From Methylophilales bacterium LSUCC0135 (GTDB lineage Bacteria > Pseudomonadota > Gammaproteobacteria > Burkholderiales > Methylophilaceae): a stretch of DNA of 64,000 bases. The stretch's first letter is position 1, and each line of letters opens with the position of its first letter. The position numbers were made by a program, and so were the translations under genes. This document shows positions 28,872 through 37,617 of this stretch, piece by piece. The stretch is from contig MCAW01000010.1 of NCBI GenBank assembly GCA_001704575.1, forward strand, positions 1 through 64,000. Reading direction: 5' to 3'. Below the pieces are notes generated by a model that was not told the DNA's origin, made no database searches, and saw nothing but the letters and a program-made list of their open reading frames with translations.

Positions 28872-30222
28872 GTGGGTTCACCTGCGACTTGTTGGTGTTG
28901 TTCGGATCGATCGGTTGCGGGTCCAGCGTGGCCACGGTCAGGCCGTCCCGCACCAGGTATTTGACGGCGACAGCCTGCACCTGCTCCGGCGTCACGGCGC
29001 TGAGTCTGGCCGGGTAGTCCTTGAGTATCTTCCAGGAAAAACCGGTGGTTTCCAGCTGACCGATCTGCATGGCCTGGTAGAACATCGAATCGCGTTTGTA
29101 GACATCGGCCGCAATGACCTGCGCCTTTACCCGTTGCAGCTCTTCGGCGGTGACGCCGGATTGCTGGATTTTCTCCACCTGCGACATCAGCGCGGCTTCC
29201 AGTTCGGCAACGGTTTTGCCCTGGCTAGGCGTGCCCTCAAGCAGGAACAGGCTCTGGCGGCCGCGTTGGGTCATGCCATAACCGGCGCCGACACTGACAG
29301 CGATCTGGCTGTCGCGCACCAACTGCTGGTTGAGGCGGGCAGATGCGTTACCGTCGAGCACGCCGGCGAGAATCTCCAGCGCATAGGGCTCCCAGTCGTT
29401 TTCCGGGTCATTCAATGCCGGAGCGCGAAAGCCCATCAGCACATAGGGCAGCTCGGCCTGTGCCTTGACGACGATGCGGCGCTCGCCCTTCTGCTCGGGT
29501 TCGTTTTGCGGTTTTCTGTCGGGCAGGGCGCGCGCCTTGAGCGGGCCGAAATGCTTCTTTGCCAGTTTGTAGACTTCCTGCGGATCGACATCGCCCACCA
29601 CCACCAGGGTGGCGTTGTTGGGTGCATACCACTGTTTGTACCAATCGCGCGCATCCTGCGCTGTCATGTTTTCCAGATCATTCATCCAGCCGACAATCGG
29701 GCGGCCGTAAGGGTGTGCCTGATAGACCGCGGCGTTGAATTGCTCGTATACCTGCGAATGTGCCTTGTCGTCGGTGCGCCAGCGGCGCTCCTCCATCACC
29801 ACGCGGATCTCCTTGGCGAACTCCTCTTCAGTCAGCACCAGATTGTTCATGCGGTCGGCTTCGAGCCTGATTGAAAGTGGCAGTTGCGATTTCTCCAGCT
29901 GCTGGAAATAGGCCGTGTAGTCGCGACCGGTAAACGCATTCTCGCGCCCGCCTGCAGCAGCGATGATGCGCGAGAACTGGCCCGGCTTGATGTCTTTGGT
30001 GCCCTTGAACATCATGTGCTCCAGCACGTGGGCTACGCCGGTCTTGCCGTTCACTTCATCAATACTGCCGGCGCGGTACCAGACCTGCGACACCACCACC
30101 GGCGAGCGGTGGTCTTCCTGCACGATAATGCGCATGCCGTTGTCCAGCTTGAATTCGTGCGTATTGGCCAGGGCCAGTGCTGGCAGCATGGCCATCAGCG
30201 CGATCAGACTTCGAAATATCAC
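28861..30222 (-). CDS. M16-family zinc peptidase
   Basis: About 453 residues from the GTG at 30222, chosen because AAGGAG lies 9 bases before it and the N-terminus is then a clean signal peptide (VIFRSLIALMAMLPALALA). The zinc-binding HVLEHMMFKGT (HxxEH) is near residue 52, with the distal Glu further on in the helix TEEEFAKEIRVVMEERRWR. Downstream RxxxY-like LNQQLVRDSQIAVSVGAGY is present. Predicted periplasmic peptidase acting with the downstream inactive paralogue. It is divergent from ftsY, an arrangement widely conserved in Proteobacteria. Confidence 0.9.
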   Translation of the reverse strand: MIFRSLIALMAMLPALALANTHEFKLDNGMRIIVQEDHRSPVVVSQVWYRAGSIDEVNGKTGVAHVLEHMMFKGTKDIKPGQFSRIIAAAGGRENAFTGRDYTAYFQQLEKSQLPLSIRLEADRMNNLVLTEEEFAKEIRVVMEERRWRTDDKAHSQVYEQFNAAVYQAHPYGRPIVGWMNDLENMTAQDARDWYKQWYAPNNATLVVVGDVDPQEVYKLAKKHFGPLKARALPDRKPQNEPEQKGERRIVVKAQAELPYVLMGFRAPALNDPENDWEPYALEILAGVLDGNASARLNQQLVRDSQIAVSVGAGYGMTQRGRQSLFLLEGTPSQGKTVAELEAALMSQVEKIQQSGVTAEELQRVKAQVIAADVYKRDSMFYQAMQIGQLETTGFSWKILKDYPARLSAVTPEQVQAVAVKYLVRDGLTVATLDPQPIDPNNTNKSQVNPHAR

Positions 30223-30377
30223 CTTGTTGTTCTCCTTGATTGCAATTCGCGGGCTTTGTTGAATTTTCCGGACTGTCGGTCTGACAGGGATCGCCGGGGG
30301 CAAGTTCAAAGATGGTTTCAAGCACGCTGAATTGTAGCCATTTAACCAAACGCCGATTACGACTAAAATGTCTGCTT

Positions 30378-31361
30378 ATGTTTAATCTGTTCAAAAAAGA
30401 CAAGACCGACCCAGCCGATGCGCCGGCAGCGATAACGTCGCAAGAAACGTCCTCCCCCAGCTGGACAGAGCGCCTCAAACGGAGTCTGAGCAAGACCAGA
30501 AATCAGCTCGGCAACCAGCTGGCCGGCCTGTTCGGCGGCGGCAAGATCGATGAAGACGTCTACGAGGAACTGGAAACCATCCTGCTGACCTCCGATGTCG
30601 GTGTCAACGCCACACAGACCCTGCTGGAAGATATCCGCGGGCGCGTCAAACGCCAGAGCCTGAACGACACCACGCAACTGAAGCAGGCACTGAAGGAGGC
30701 CATGCTCGACTTGCTGCAACCCCTGCAGCAACCGCTGTCAACTTCGACACACCAACCCTTCATCATCATGCTGGTCGGCGTCAACGGCGCCGGCAAGACC
30801 ACCACCATCGGCAAACTCGCCAACCTGTTTCAGGCTGAAGGCAAATCCGTGCTGATCGCCGCCGGCGATACCTTCCGCGCTGCTGCGCGCGAGCAACTGC
30901 AAGCCTGGGGCGAACGCAACCGGGTGCATGTAGTGAGCAACCAGAGCGGTGATGCGGCAGCGGTAATCTTCGATGCCGTCAATTCCGCCCGAGCGAAGAA
31001 TATCGACATCGTGCTGGCCGACACTGCCGGCCGCCTGCCGACCCAGCTCAACCTGATGGAAGAAATCGCCAAGGTCAAACGTGTGATCGGCAAGGCCATG
31101 CCGGAGGCGCCGCACGAGATCCTGCTGGTGCTGGACGCCAACACCGGCCAGAATGCCGTCATGCAGGTCATGGCGTTCGACGATGCGCTCAAGGTTAGCG
31201 GCCTGGTGCTGACCAAGCTCGACGGCACCGCCAAGGGCGGCGTCATTGCCGCCATCGCGCAGGCGAGACCGATACCCATCCGCTATATAGGGCTCGGAGA
31301 GAGTATTGACGACCTGCGCACGTTTGATGCCGCCGAATTTGTCGAGGCCCTGCTATCTTGA
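30378..31361 (+). CDS. ftsY: signal recognition particle receptor FtsY
   Basis: Membrane-associated SRP GTPase that docks ribosome-nascent chain complexes to the translocon. From the ATG at 30378 (MFNLFKKDK) it has 327 residues: a short acidic/variable N-region, the four-helix N domain (about 35-110), and the G domain with GVNGAGKTTTIGKLA, DTAGRLPTQ and LTKLDGTAKGG. The longer frame from 30312 lacks homologous sequence and a ribosome site. ftsE starts 40 bases downstream, forming the conserved ftsYEX unit. Confidence 0.96.
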   Translation: MFNLFKKDKTDPADAPAAITSQETSSPSWTERLKRSLSKTRNQLGNQLAGLFGGGKIDEDVYEELETILLTSDVGVNATQTLLEDIRGRVKRQSLNDTTQLKQALKEAMLDLLQPLQQPLSTSTHQPFIIMLVGVNGAGKTTTIGKLANLFQAEGKSVLIAAGDTFRAAAREQLQAWGERNRVHVVSNQSGDAAAVIFDAVNSARAKNIDIVLADTAGRLPTQLNLMEEIAKVKRVIGKAMPEAPHEILLVLDANTGQNAVMQVMAFDDALKVSGLVLTKLDGTAKGGVIAAIAQARPIPIRYIGLGESIDDLRTFDAAEFVEALLS

Positions 31362-31401
31362 GCGCGCAGCCTTCATACATGGCAAGGCAAGGAACGGCTG
31401 C

Positions 31402-32088
31402 ATGATCAAGTTCGATCAGGTCAACAAGCGTTACCCCGGCAGCCATCAGGCGCTGCAAAATATCTCGTTCGAGATCGAGGCGGGCGAACTGGTCTACGTC
31501 ACCGGCCACTCCGGCGCCGGCAAAAGCACGCTGCTAAAGCTGATCGCCGCACTGGAAAGGCCCACCAGTGGCACCGTGCTGATCAACAACCAGAACATCA
31601 GCCATCTGCGCAGCGCATTGGTGCCTTACCTGCGGCGCAAGTTCGGCCTGGTGTTTCAGGATCACAAACTGCTTTACGACCGCAACTGTTTCGATAATGT
31701 CGCCCTGCCACTGCATATCAACGGCATCACCGGCAGTGAGGCGGGCAAACGCGTGCGCGCGGCGCTGGACAAGGTCGGGCTGCTGGACAAGGAAAAAGCC
31801 ATGCCGATCACCCTGTCCGGCGGCGAACAGCAACGACTGGCCATCGCACGCGCGGTCGTCAGCCGCCCTGCCATCCTGATCGCCGACGAACCGACCGGCA
31901 ATCTGGACGCCACCTATGCCGCCGAGATCATGCAGCTGTTCCACGCCTTCCAGCAGGTTGGCGTCACCGTCATCATCGCCACCCACGATGTGCGCGAAAT
32001 CAAGCCGCATGCCAAGGTGCTGAAGCTCGACCACGGCCATCTGACCACCCTGCGCGGCGATCAGCGGACACAGGAGACTGCGGCATGA
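31402..32088 (+). CDS. ftsE: cell division ATP-binding protein FtsE
   Basis: ATPase of the FtsEX complex that, by driving FtsX, controls septal peptidoglycan hydrolases. The start at 31402 ([13 protein letters not shown]) is set by AAGGAA about 8 bases upstream; 228 residues. Walker [10 protein letters not shown], the signature [14 protein letters not shown] and Walker [13 protein letters not shown] are present. Its stop overlaps the ftsX start (ATGA), so translation is coupled. Confidence 0.96.
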   Translation: MIKFDQVNKRYPGSHQALQNISFEIEAGELVYVTGHSGAGKSTLLKLIAALERPTSGTVLINNQNISHLRSALVPYLRRKFGLVFQDHKLLYDRNCFDNVALPLHINGITGSEAGKRVRAALDKVGLLDKEKAMPITLSGGEQQRLAIARAVVSRPAILIADEPTGNLDATYAAEIMQLFHAFQQVGVTVIIATHDVREIKPHAKVLKLDHGHLTTLRGDQRTQETAA

Positions 32089-32993
32089 AGCACTGGCTCA
32101 ACCAGCATACGCAGGCACTCGGCCTTGTGCTCAAGCGCATGCGTAAAAACTTGCTCGCTACCCTGCTCATGTTCATCGTCATGGGCGTGACATTGAGCCT
32201 GCCGGGCACGCTGTATGTCATCGTCGAAAACCTCAACCGGCTCGCAGGCAGCATGCAGACCGACCCACAGATCAGCCTCTTCCTCAAGCTCGATGCCGAC
32301 AGAAGCACTGCCGCCGCCATCGGCAAGAAACTGGATGCGCACCCCTCCGTACGCGCGCACCGCTTTATCAGCAAGGATACCGCCTGGGAACAGATACAGC
32401 AGGATGCGGAAACCGCCGCTGTCTCAGCCAGTCTGGAAAGGAACCCGCTGCCGGACGCCTACTTCGTCACGCCCGAGATCTTGCAGCCGGATGAGATCGA
32501 AGCCCTGCAGGCGGAACTGCAACAATGGGAAGGCGTCGAACTGGCGCAGCTCGATACCAGCTGGATCAAGCGCCTGAACGCGCTGCTGCAACTGGGCAAG
32601 AAAGGTATTCTGGTTCTGGTCGCGCTGCTCGGTATTGCGCTGATTGTCATCATCGGCAACACCATACGCCTGCAGATCCTCACCCAGCGCGAAGAAATCG
32701 AAGTCAGCAAGCTGATTGGCGCCACTGACAGTTTCATCCGCCGGCCGTTTCTCTATGCCGGCACCATTTACGGCCTCGGCGGCGGACTGGTCGCCTGGTT
32801 GCTGTTGATCGGCATCATCCGCCTGTTCAATCTCTCCATCGCCGATCTGGCCGAGCTCTATGCCAGCGGCTACCGTCTTGACCTGCCTGCGCTGGAAACC
32901 GGCATTGGCATTGTCGCCGGCACCGTTCTCCTGAGCTGGCTCGGCTCCTACATCGCCGTCAACCGTTCGCTCTCCCAGCTCAACTACAAATAG
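32085..32993 (+). CDS. ftsX: cell division membrane protein FtsX
   Basis: Permease-like partner of FtsE, 302 residues. A first membrane helix lies at about 24-46, a periplasmic domain at about 50-165, and three further helices at about 170-190, 222-246 and 270-292, the usual FtsX topology. The periplasmic part contains the segment for contact with septal hydrolase activators such as EnvC in other bacteria. It is the last gene of ftsYEX and ends 44 bases before the convergent trans-sulfuration gene. Confidence 0.94.
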   Translation: MKHWLNQHTQALGLVLKRMRKNLLATLLMFIVMGVTLSLPGTLYVIVENLNRLAGSMQTDPQISLFLKLDADRSTAAAIGKKLDAHPSVRAHRFISKDTAWEQIQQDAETAAVSASLERNPLPDAYFVTPEILQPDEIEALQAELQQWEGVELAQLDTSWIKRLNALLQLGKKGILVLVALLGIALIVIIGNTIRLQILTQREEIEVSKLIGATDSFIRRPFLYAGTIYGLGGGLVAWLLLIGIIRLFNLSIADLAELYASGYRLDLPALETGIGIVAGTVLLSWLGSYIAVNRSLSQLNYK

Positions 32994-33037
32994 CTAGAAC
33001 TTATTTAGATTTTCATTTGAGCAACTTTTCTGGATCC

Positions 33038-34204
33038 TTACGCCAGTGCCTGCGCCAGATCCTGTTCGAGGTCCTCCGCGTCTTCCAGACCGATCGAAAC
33101 GCGGATGAGCTGGTCGGTGATACCTTTCTTTGCTTTCAGCGCCGGCGACAAGCCGCGATGCGATGTGCGGCAGGGCTGGCAAACGAGACTTTCAATGCCG
33201 CCCAGACTGACCGCCAGAGAAAACAGCTGCAGGCGGTCGAAAAAGGCCGCAGCATCGACGTGCGCTTTCAAGGCCACCGACAGCATGCCGCCAAAACCGC
33301 TCATCTGTTTTTTTGCGATTTCATGGCCGCCATGCGCCGGCAGGCCGGGATAATACAAGCGCTCAACCGCCGCATGCCCCTGCAGAAAGGCAGCGATACG
33401 CGCTGCACTGGCGTTCTGCCGGTGTACCCGCAGTTCCAGCGTCGCCAGGCTGCGCGCCAGCAGATGCGCTGTTTCCGGCGCCATGCACTGACCGAGGTTC
33501 TTGCGCCAAGCGTTGATCGCCGGCAACAGGTCTGCGTTTGCCGCGACCACACCGCCGGTGAGATCACTGTGGCCGCCCAGGTATTTGGTTGCGCTGTGAA
33601 TGACGATATCGGCGCCCAGCGTCAGCGTCTGCTGGTTCACCGGCGTGCCGAAAGTGCTGTCCACCGCCAGTAGCGCGCCATAAGCATGGGCGATGTCTGC
33701 CACGGCGGCGATGTCGATGATCTGCAGCAAGGGGTTGGATGGCGTTTCAAAATAGACCAGCCCATAGCCCTGCTGCAGGTATCGACGCAAACCCTCCATA
33801 TCACCTGCATCAATGAAGGCCACCCGGCGCCCGAGGCTGCCAAGCTGAGCAGTCATCAGTTCCCAGCTGCCGCCATAGAGCTCGCCCATGCAGACGATGC
33901 CGCGCTCGCCGTGGGCGATCAACGTAGCGCTGATCGCCGCCATACCGGAGGCAAAGGCCAGTGCACCGCCCGCCTGCTCCAGGCTGGCGAGCTTGTATTC
34001 GACGTTGACGATGCCGGGATTGGAGCCGTAGCGCGTATAGAAATAACCGCTGTCGCGGCCATCAATCACGCGCTCCATCTGCTCCATAGTGGCATATTTG
34101 AAGGTGGTAGTGTCGTACAGCGGTATATGCGGCGAACCGAAAGCATCGCTGTTGAGGCCCGCGTGGATGGCACGGGTAGAGAATTTGAGTGCGGGTTTGT
34201 GCAT
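33038..34204 (-). CDS. PLP-dependent trans-sulfuration enzyme (cystathionine synthase/lyase family)
   Basis: About 388 residues from the ATG at 34204 (MHKPALKFSTRAIHAG), with GAAGGT before it; the longer frame from 34315 has no family sequence. Motifs: TRAIHAGLNSDAFGS, RYGSNPG, the PLP segment DIVIHSATKYLGGHSD with the Schiff-base Lys, and the C-terminal SLGGIESLVCQP. These define the Cys/Met-metabolism family. Whether it makes cystathionine, homocysteine or methanethiol products cannot be decided from sequence. It is convergent with ftsX. Upstream lies a 9-9-9 inverted repeat at 34284-34310 that could be an operator. Confidence 0.88.
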   Translation of the reverse strand: MHKPALKFSTRAIHAGLNSDAFGSPHIPLYDTTTFKYATMEQMERVIDGRDSGYFYTRYGSNPGIVNVEYKLASLEQAGGALAFASGMAAISATLIAHGERGIVCMGELYGGSWELMTAQLGSLGRRVAFIDAGDMEGLRRYLQQGYGLVYFETPSNPLLQIIDIAAVADIAHAYGALLAVDSTFGTPVNQQTLTLGADIVIHSATKYLGGHSDLTGGVVAANADLLPAINAWRKNLGQCMAPETAHLLARSLATLELRVHRQNASAARIAAFLQGHAAVERLYYPGLPAHGGHEIAKKQMSGFGGMLSVALKAHVDAAAFFDRLQLFSLAVSLGGIESLVCQPCRTSHRGLSPALKAKKGITDQLIRVSIGLEDAEDLEQDLAQALA

Positions 34205-34283
34205 GCGGTTACCTTCATTGATGAATACCTTAGACTGGCTAAAACAATATATTGAACGTAGGCCTTGAGAAAAATTCGACTGC

Positions 34284-34310
34284 ATCGATATTTCATCAGG
34301 CAATATCGAT
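34284..34310. promoter_or_regulatory. perfect 9-9-9 dyad upstream of the trans-sulfuration gene
   Basis: ATCGATATT (34284-34292), nine bases, then its exact complement AATATCGAT (34302-34310). It lies 80-106 bases upstream of the ATG at 34204. The size suits a dimeric repressor or activator, but no regulator is known; the sequence is not CIRCE. Confidence 0.45.
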
Positions 34311-34478
34311 TGCAAGTAACCAGGGGTGATACTTTTTAAACACCTCCTTTATGCATTACAGCTAGGGATTTTTTCATTACCAGCCAGTTAAAATGTGTCC
34401 AATCTGCTTACAGAGATATGTCTGAGTAAAGATTTACTGAGCATTTTACTCACCCAGCTGCTCAGGTTTGGAAAAGAC

Positions 34479-34512
34479 AAAAATGCGCGTCAGCGTATTA
34501 GGCTGCGCGCGT
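34479..34512 (-). terminator. terminator of the N-methylglutamate operon
   Basis: Read on the minus strand, ACGCGCGCAGC pairs with GCTGACGCGC (one bulged A) around a seven-base loop and runs into a T5 tract, about 14 bases after the mgsC stop. Confidence 0.75.
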
Positions 34513-34525
34513 AAATAACTCGGTA

Positions 34526-35863
34526 TCAGTACTTTGTTACTCCCGGAATCCATGTCGTACCTGCCAGCGGTACCTTGGCCATGGCGGAGGCTTCAACGGT
34601 CAGCGCCACCAGATCTTCCGGCTCCAGGTTATGCAGATGCGATTTGCCGCAAGCACGCGCGATGACTTGCGCTTCCATCGTCATGACCGAGAGGTAGTTG
34701 GCGAGGCGGCGGCCGGCCTGAACCGGATCAACACGCTTCATCAGTTCCGGATCCTGCGTGGTGATACCGGCAGGGTCACGTCCTTCGTGCCAATCGTCGT
34801 AGGCGCCGGCAGTAGTGCCGAGCTTCTTGTACTCCTCTTCCAGATGCGGGTCATTGTCGCCCAGCGCCACCAATGCGGCAGTACCGATGGCAACGGCGTC
34901 AGCGCCCAGCGCCAGGGCTTTCGCCACGTCTGCGCCGTTACGGATACCGCCGGAAACGATGAGCTGAACCTTGCGGTGCATGCCCATATCCTGCAGCGCC
35001 TGCACGGCCGGACGGATCGCCGCCAGAATTGGGATACCGACGTGTTCGATAAAGACTTCCTGCGTTGCCGCAGTACCGCCCTGCATACCGTCCAGCACGA
35101 CGACATCGGCACCGGCCTTGACTGCCAGCGCGACGTCGAAGTAAGGACGGGTCGCGCCAACCTTGACGTAGATGGGTTTTTCCCAATCGGTGATCTCACG
35201 CAGCTCGGCGATCTTGATCTCCAGATCGTCCGGGCCGGTCCAGTCAGGGTGACGGCAGGAAGAACGCTGGTCGATGCCTTCCGGCAGGCAACGCATCTTG
35301 GCGACGCGCTTGGTGATCTTCTGGCCCAGCAGCATGCCGCCGCCGCCAGGTTTTGCGCCTTGACCGACGACAACTTCAATCGCATCGGCCTTGCGCAAGT
35401 CGTCCGGGTTCATGCCGTAACGCGATGGCAGATACTGGTAAACCAGCGTGGTCGAATGACCGCGCTCTTCCGGGGTCATGCCGCCGTCACCGGTGGTGGT
35501 GCTGGTACCTACCGCAGATGCGCCACGACCGAGAGATTCCTTGGCCGGGCCGGACAGCGCGCCGAAACTCATGCCGGCGATGGTCACCGGAGTTTTCAGG
35601 TGAATCGGCTTCTTGGCGAAACGGGTGCCGAGTACGACATCGGTACCACATTTTTCACGATAGCCTTCCAGCGGATAACGGCTGACCGAAGCGCCGAGGA
35701 AAAGCAGATCGTCGAAATGCGGCAGCTTGCGCTTGGCACCGCCACCACGGATGTCGTAAATACCGGTCGCGGCTGCGCGGCGGATTTCGGACATGGTGGA
35801 TGTATCGAAAGTAGCGGAGAAACGTGGCTCCGTCTGCGGAATTTTATGTGACTGGTCGCTCAT
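34526..35863 (-). CDS. mgsC: N-methylglutamate synthase subunit C (FMN glutamate-synthase domain)
   Basis: Subunit that carries out the reductive transfer of the methylamine group to 2-oxoglutarate. It is 445 residues from the ATG at 35863 (MSDQSHKIPQ), with AGGAG 9-10 bases upstream; the frame extending to 36100 is an overcall inside mgsB. It matches the FMN-binding central part of glutamate synthase: PVTIAGMSFGALSG, GTSTTTGDGGMTPEER, GQGAKPGGGGMLLG, VVVLDGMQGGTAATQE and LIVSGGIRNGADVAKALALGADAV. It is the last gene of the operon and lies one base after mgsB. A strong terminator follows. Confidence 0.93.
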   Translation of the reverse strand: MSDQSHKIPQTEPRFSATFDTSTMSEIRRAAATGIYDIRGGGAKRKLPHFDDLLFLGASVSRYPLEGYREKCGTDVVLGTRFAKKPIHLKTPVTIAGMSFGALSGPAKESLGRGASAVGTSTTTGDGGMTPEERGHSTTLVYQYLPSRYGMNPDDLRKADAIEVVVGQGAKPGGGGMLLGQKITKRVAKMRCLPEGIDQRSSCRHPDWTGPDDLEIKIAELREITDWEKPIYVKVGATRPYFDVALAVKAGADVVVLDGMQGGTAATQEVFIEHVGIPILAAIRPAVQALQDMGMHRKVQLIVSGGIRNGADVAKALALGADAVAIGTAALVALGDNDPHLEEEYKKLGTTAGAYDDWHEGRDPAGITTQDPELMKRVDPVQAGRRLANYLSVMTMEAQVIARACGKSHLHNLEPEDLVALTVEASAMAKVPLAGTTWIPGVTKY

Positions 35864-35864
35864 T

Positions 35865-36557
35865 TTAGTAGGCTCCTGCATTGTCGACGTGGAAGTGATA
35901 GAGGGTACGGGCAGAGCCATAGAGCTTAAAGCTGTCTGGATCGACATCGCCGTGACCGGATCTAGACAGCAGATCGACCAGAATCTTGCGTTCCTCCGGA
36001 CCCATGACCTTTTCTTCGCAGTCCGCGCCCAGGCTCTTGACCTTGCCGCGAACGAACAGGCGGGCTTCGTAAATGGAGTCGCCCAGACCTTCGCCGGCAT
36101 CGCCTAGAATGACCAGATTGCCGGCTTGTGCCATGAAGGCAGAGAAGCTGCCGACCGAGCCGCCGACCACGATGTCGGCACCCTTGAGCGCAATCGCGCA
36201 GCGCAGACCGGCGTCACCGTCGATCACCAGCAGACCGCCGTTGGCAGTCGCACCGGCAGCATTGGAGGCAAAGCCCTTGACGTGCACGTGGCCGGACATC
36301 ATGTTTTCAGCGACACCGCTGCCGACACTGCCTTCCACCACGACCTTGGCCAACTGGTTCATGCCTGCGGCGTAGTAACCGGCATGGCCCTTGATGGTGA
36401 CCTCGACATCGGCCTTGAGACCGACGGCGATGTTGTGCGCGCCATTCGGATTTTCAATGACGATGGACTTGCCGTTCAGCGTGCTGGCATCGCCATGCAG
36501 GAACTGGTTGATTTCGCGCAGCGGCTTCTTGTCCAGATCGAATGTTAGAGTTTCCAT
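35865..36557 (-). CDS. mgsB: N-methylglutamate synthase subunit B (GXGXG domain)
   Basis: A 230-residue protein made almost only of the right-handed beta-helix (GXGXG) domain found at the C-terminus of glutamate synthase large subunits; repeats such as GHAGYYAAGMNQ, GSVGSGVAENMMSG and GGSVGSFSAFMAQAG are visible. In the synthase it is thought to have a structural role between amidotransferase and FMN parts. The start at 36557 is preceded by AAGGAG and overlaps mgsA by 13 bases; mgsC follows after one base. The split of glutamate synthase into three small proteins is characteristic of the N-methylglutamate pathway. Confidence 0.92.
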   Translation of the reverse strand: METLTFDLDKKPLREINQFLHGDASTLNGKSIVIENPNGAHNIAVGLKADVEVTIKGHAGYYAAGMNQLAKVVVEGSVGSGVAENMMSGHVHVKGFASNAAGATANGGLLVIDGDAGLRCAIALKGADIVVGGSVGSFSAFMAQAGNLVILGDAGEGLGDSIYEARLFVRGKVKSLGADCEEKVMGPEERKILVDLLSRSGHGDVDPDSFKLYGSARTLYHFHVDNAGAY

Positions 36558-37441
36558 ACATACATCTCCTTAGGGGAAGGTTCGAATACCTTCGCGTTTT
36601 TGATATCGGGCAGATGCGCCAGCGAACGGAATTCCGAAGCGATGGCGACATAATCGTCATGCTCGGCAATGATGGCGGGCTTGCAAGCGAACGGGTCGCG
36701 TACCAGCGCCAGCTGGTCACGGGTACCCATCAGCAGGGTGTAGAAGCCATCCAGCTCATCGAAGCCGTGGTTCAGCGCAGTTTCCAGATCGTCGCCTTCA
36801 CGCATGCGCCATTGCAGGAAACGGCAGGCTGCTTCGGTATCGTTGTCGGTTTCGAACGCGATGCCTTCGTGTTGCAGCTTGCGGCGAATGCTGCTGGCGT
36901 TGGACAGTGAGCCGTTGTGCACCAGGCACCAGTCTTCGCCGGCGGTGAACGGGTGGGCGTGTGCCGGAGTAATCGCGGACTCGGTCGCCATGCGGGTGTG
37001 GCCTACCAGGTGAGTGCCGCTGAAATTCTTGAAGTCGTAGCGCGCAGCAACTTCAGCCGGGGTGCCGACATCCTTGTAGATGTCCATCAGCTGGCCGACG
37101 GAAAGCAGGTGCAGCTTGGGATAGTTTTCCAGCAGCCAGACCTTGACTGTCGCTGGCTCCAGCGTTGTGGTCAGCACGGCATGGTTGGCCTTGGGCTCGA
37201 TCTGTGCCTTGGTACCGAGATGTTTCTCGAACTCGTGGCCGAGTTTGACCCAGTTGAAATCTTCTTCACCGGAGTAAAGGCTTAATTTTCTTGCGTCGTC
37301 CGCAACCGGAGCGCTGAACATCGCGAGGCCGGCAGAATCCGGGCCGCGTTCAGTCATGCCGATCAGCATCGGCAGCATGAGTTCGCCGATATTGGCGCGC
37401 ATTTTCTGGTTCTTCACCAGCAGTCCAACAATTCCACACAT
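36545..37441 (-). CDS. mgsA: N-methylglutamate synthase subunit A (class II amidotransferase)
   Basis: A 298-residue Ntn-type glutaminase domain with the catalytic Cys2 at the N-terminus (MCGIVGLLVKNQ). MTERGPDSAGLAMFS, GHTRMATESAITPAHAHPF and CLVHNGSLSNASSIRRKL are class II amidotransferase motifs. In this pathway it probably hydrolyses gamma-glutamylmethylamide and channels methylamine to MgsC. It is separated from gmaS by 176 bases that contain a palindromic element, the one large gap in the operon apart from the promoter region. It overlaps mgsB. Confidence 0.93.
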   Translation of the reverse strand: MCGIVGLLVKNQKMRANIGELMLPMLIGMTERGPDSAGLAMFSAPVADDARKLSLYSGEEDFNWVKLGHEFEKHLGTKAQIEPKANHAVLTTTLEPATVKVWLLENYPKLHLLSVGQLMDIYKDVGTPAEVAARYDFKNFSGTHLVGHTRMATESAITPAHAHPFTAGEDWCLVHNGSLSNASSIRRKLQHEGIAFETDNDTEAACRFLQWRMREGDDLETALNHGFDELDGFYTLLMGTRDQLALVRDPFACKPAIIAEHDDYVAIASEFRSLAHLPDIKNAKVFEPSPKEMYVWKL

Positions 37442-37484
37442 AATGATCTCCTGATAAGTACTGCTAAATTTTTAGTAAACGCTT

Positions 37485-37607
37485 ATTAAATGGTTACGCG
37501 AACGAATTGCTGCGTTGCGCGGTACTCACAACCTCGCCGTATAACGCATACTGTCTCGGCTGCTGCGTTCCGGGCGCCTTGCACTTCATCCCGCTCACTC
37601 ATTTAAT
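37485..37607. repeat. palindromic intergenic element, family B copy 2
   Basis: About 123 bases between gmaS and mgsA, bounded by ATTAAATG (37485-37492) and CATTTAAT (37600-37607). On the minus strand the inside contains AAGGCGCCCGGAACGCAG, AGACAGTA, ATACGGCGAG and AACGCAG in the same order as the element at 12463-12548. The terminal repeats differ between the two copies while the core is shared. The element interrupts an operon that otherwise has very short gaps. Confidence 0.7.
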
Positions 37608-37617
37608 CAGTGCTTCC

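Noticed and set aside
33038-34204. naming the trans-sulfuration gene metB, metC or metZ
   Set aside because: The family motif does not separate these activities, and no pathway neighbour supports one choice.
34205-34478. SAM or cobalamin riboswitch upstream of the trans-sulfuration gene
   Set aside because: I could not find conserved riboswitch cores; only a simple dyad and AT-rich sequence are seen.
34631-35851. 406-codon open frame antisense to mgsC
   Set aside because: It lies wholly opposite a well-supported FMN glutamate-synthase-type gene, has no recognisable domain and no ribosome site; long antisense frames are expected in GC-rich coding DNA.
35864-36100. N-terminal extension of mgsC
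   Set aside because: It would overlap mgsB in another frame and has no family sequence; AGGAG precedes the ATG at 35863.
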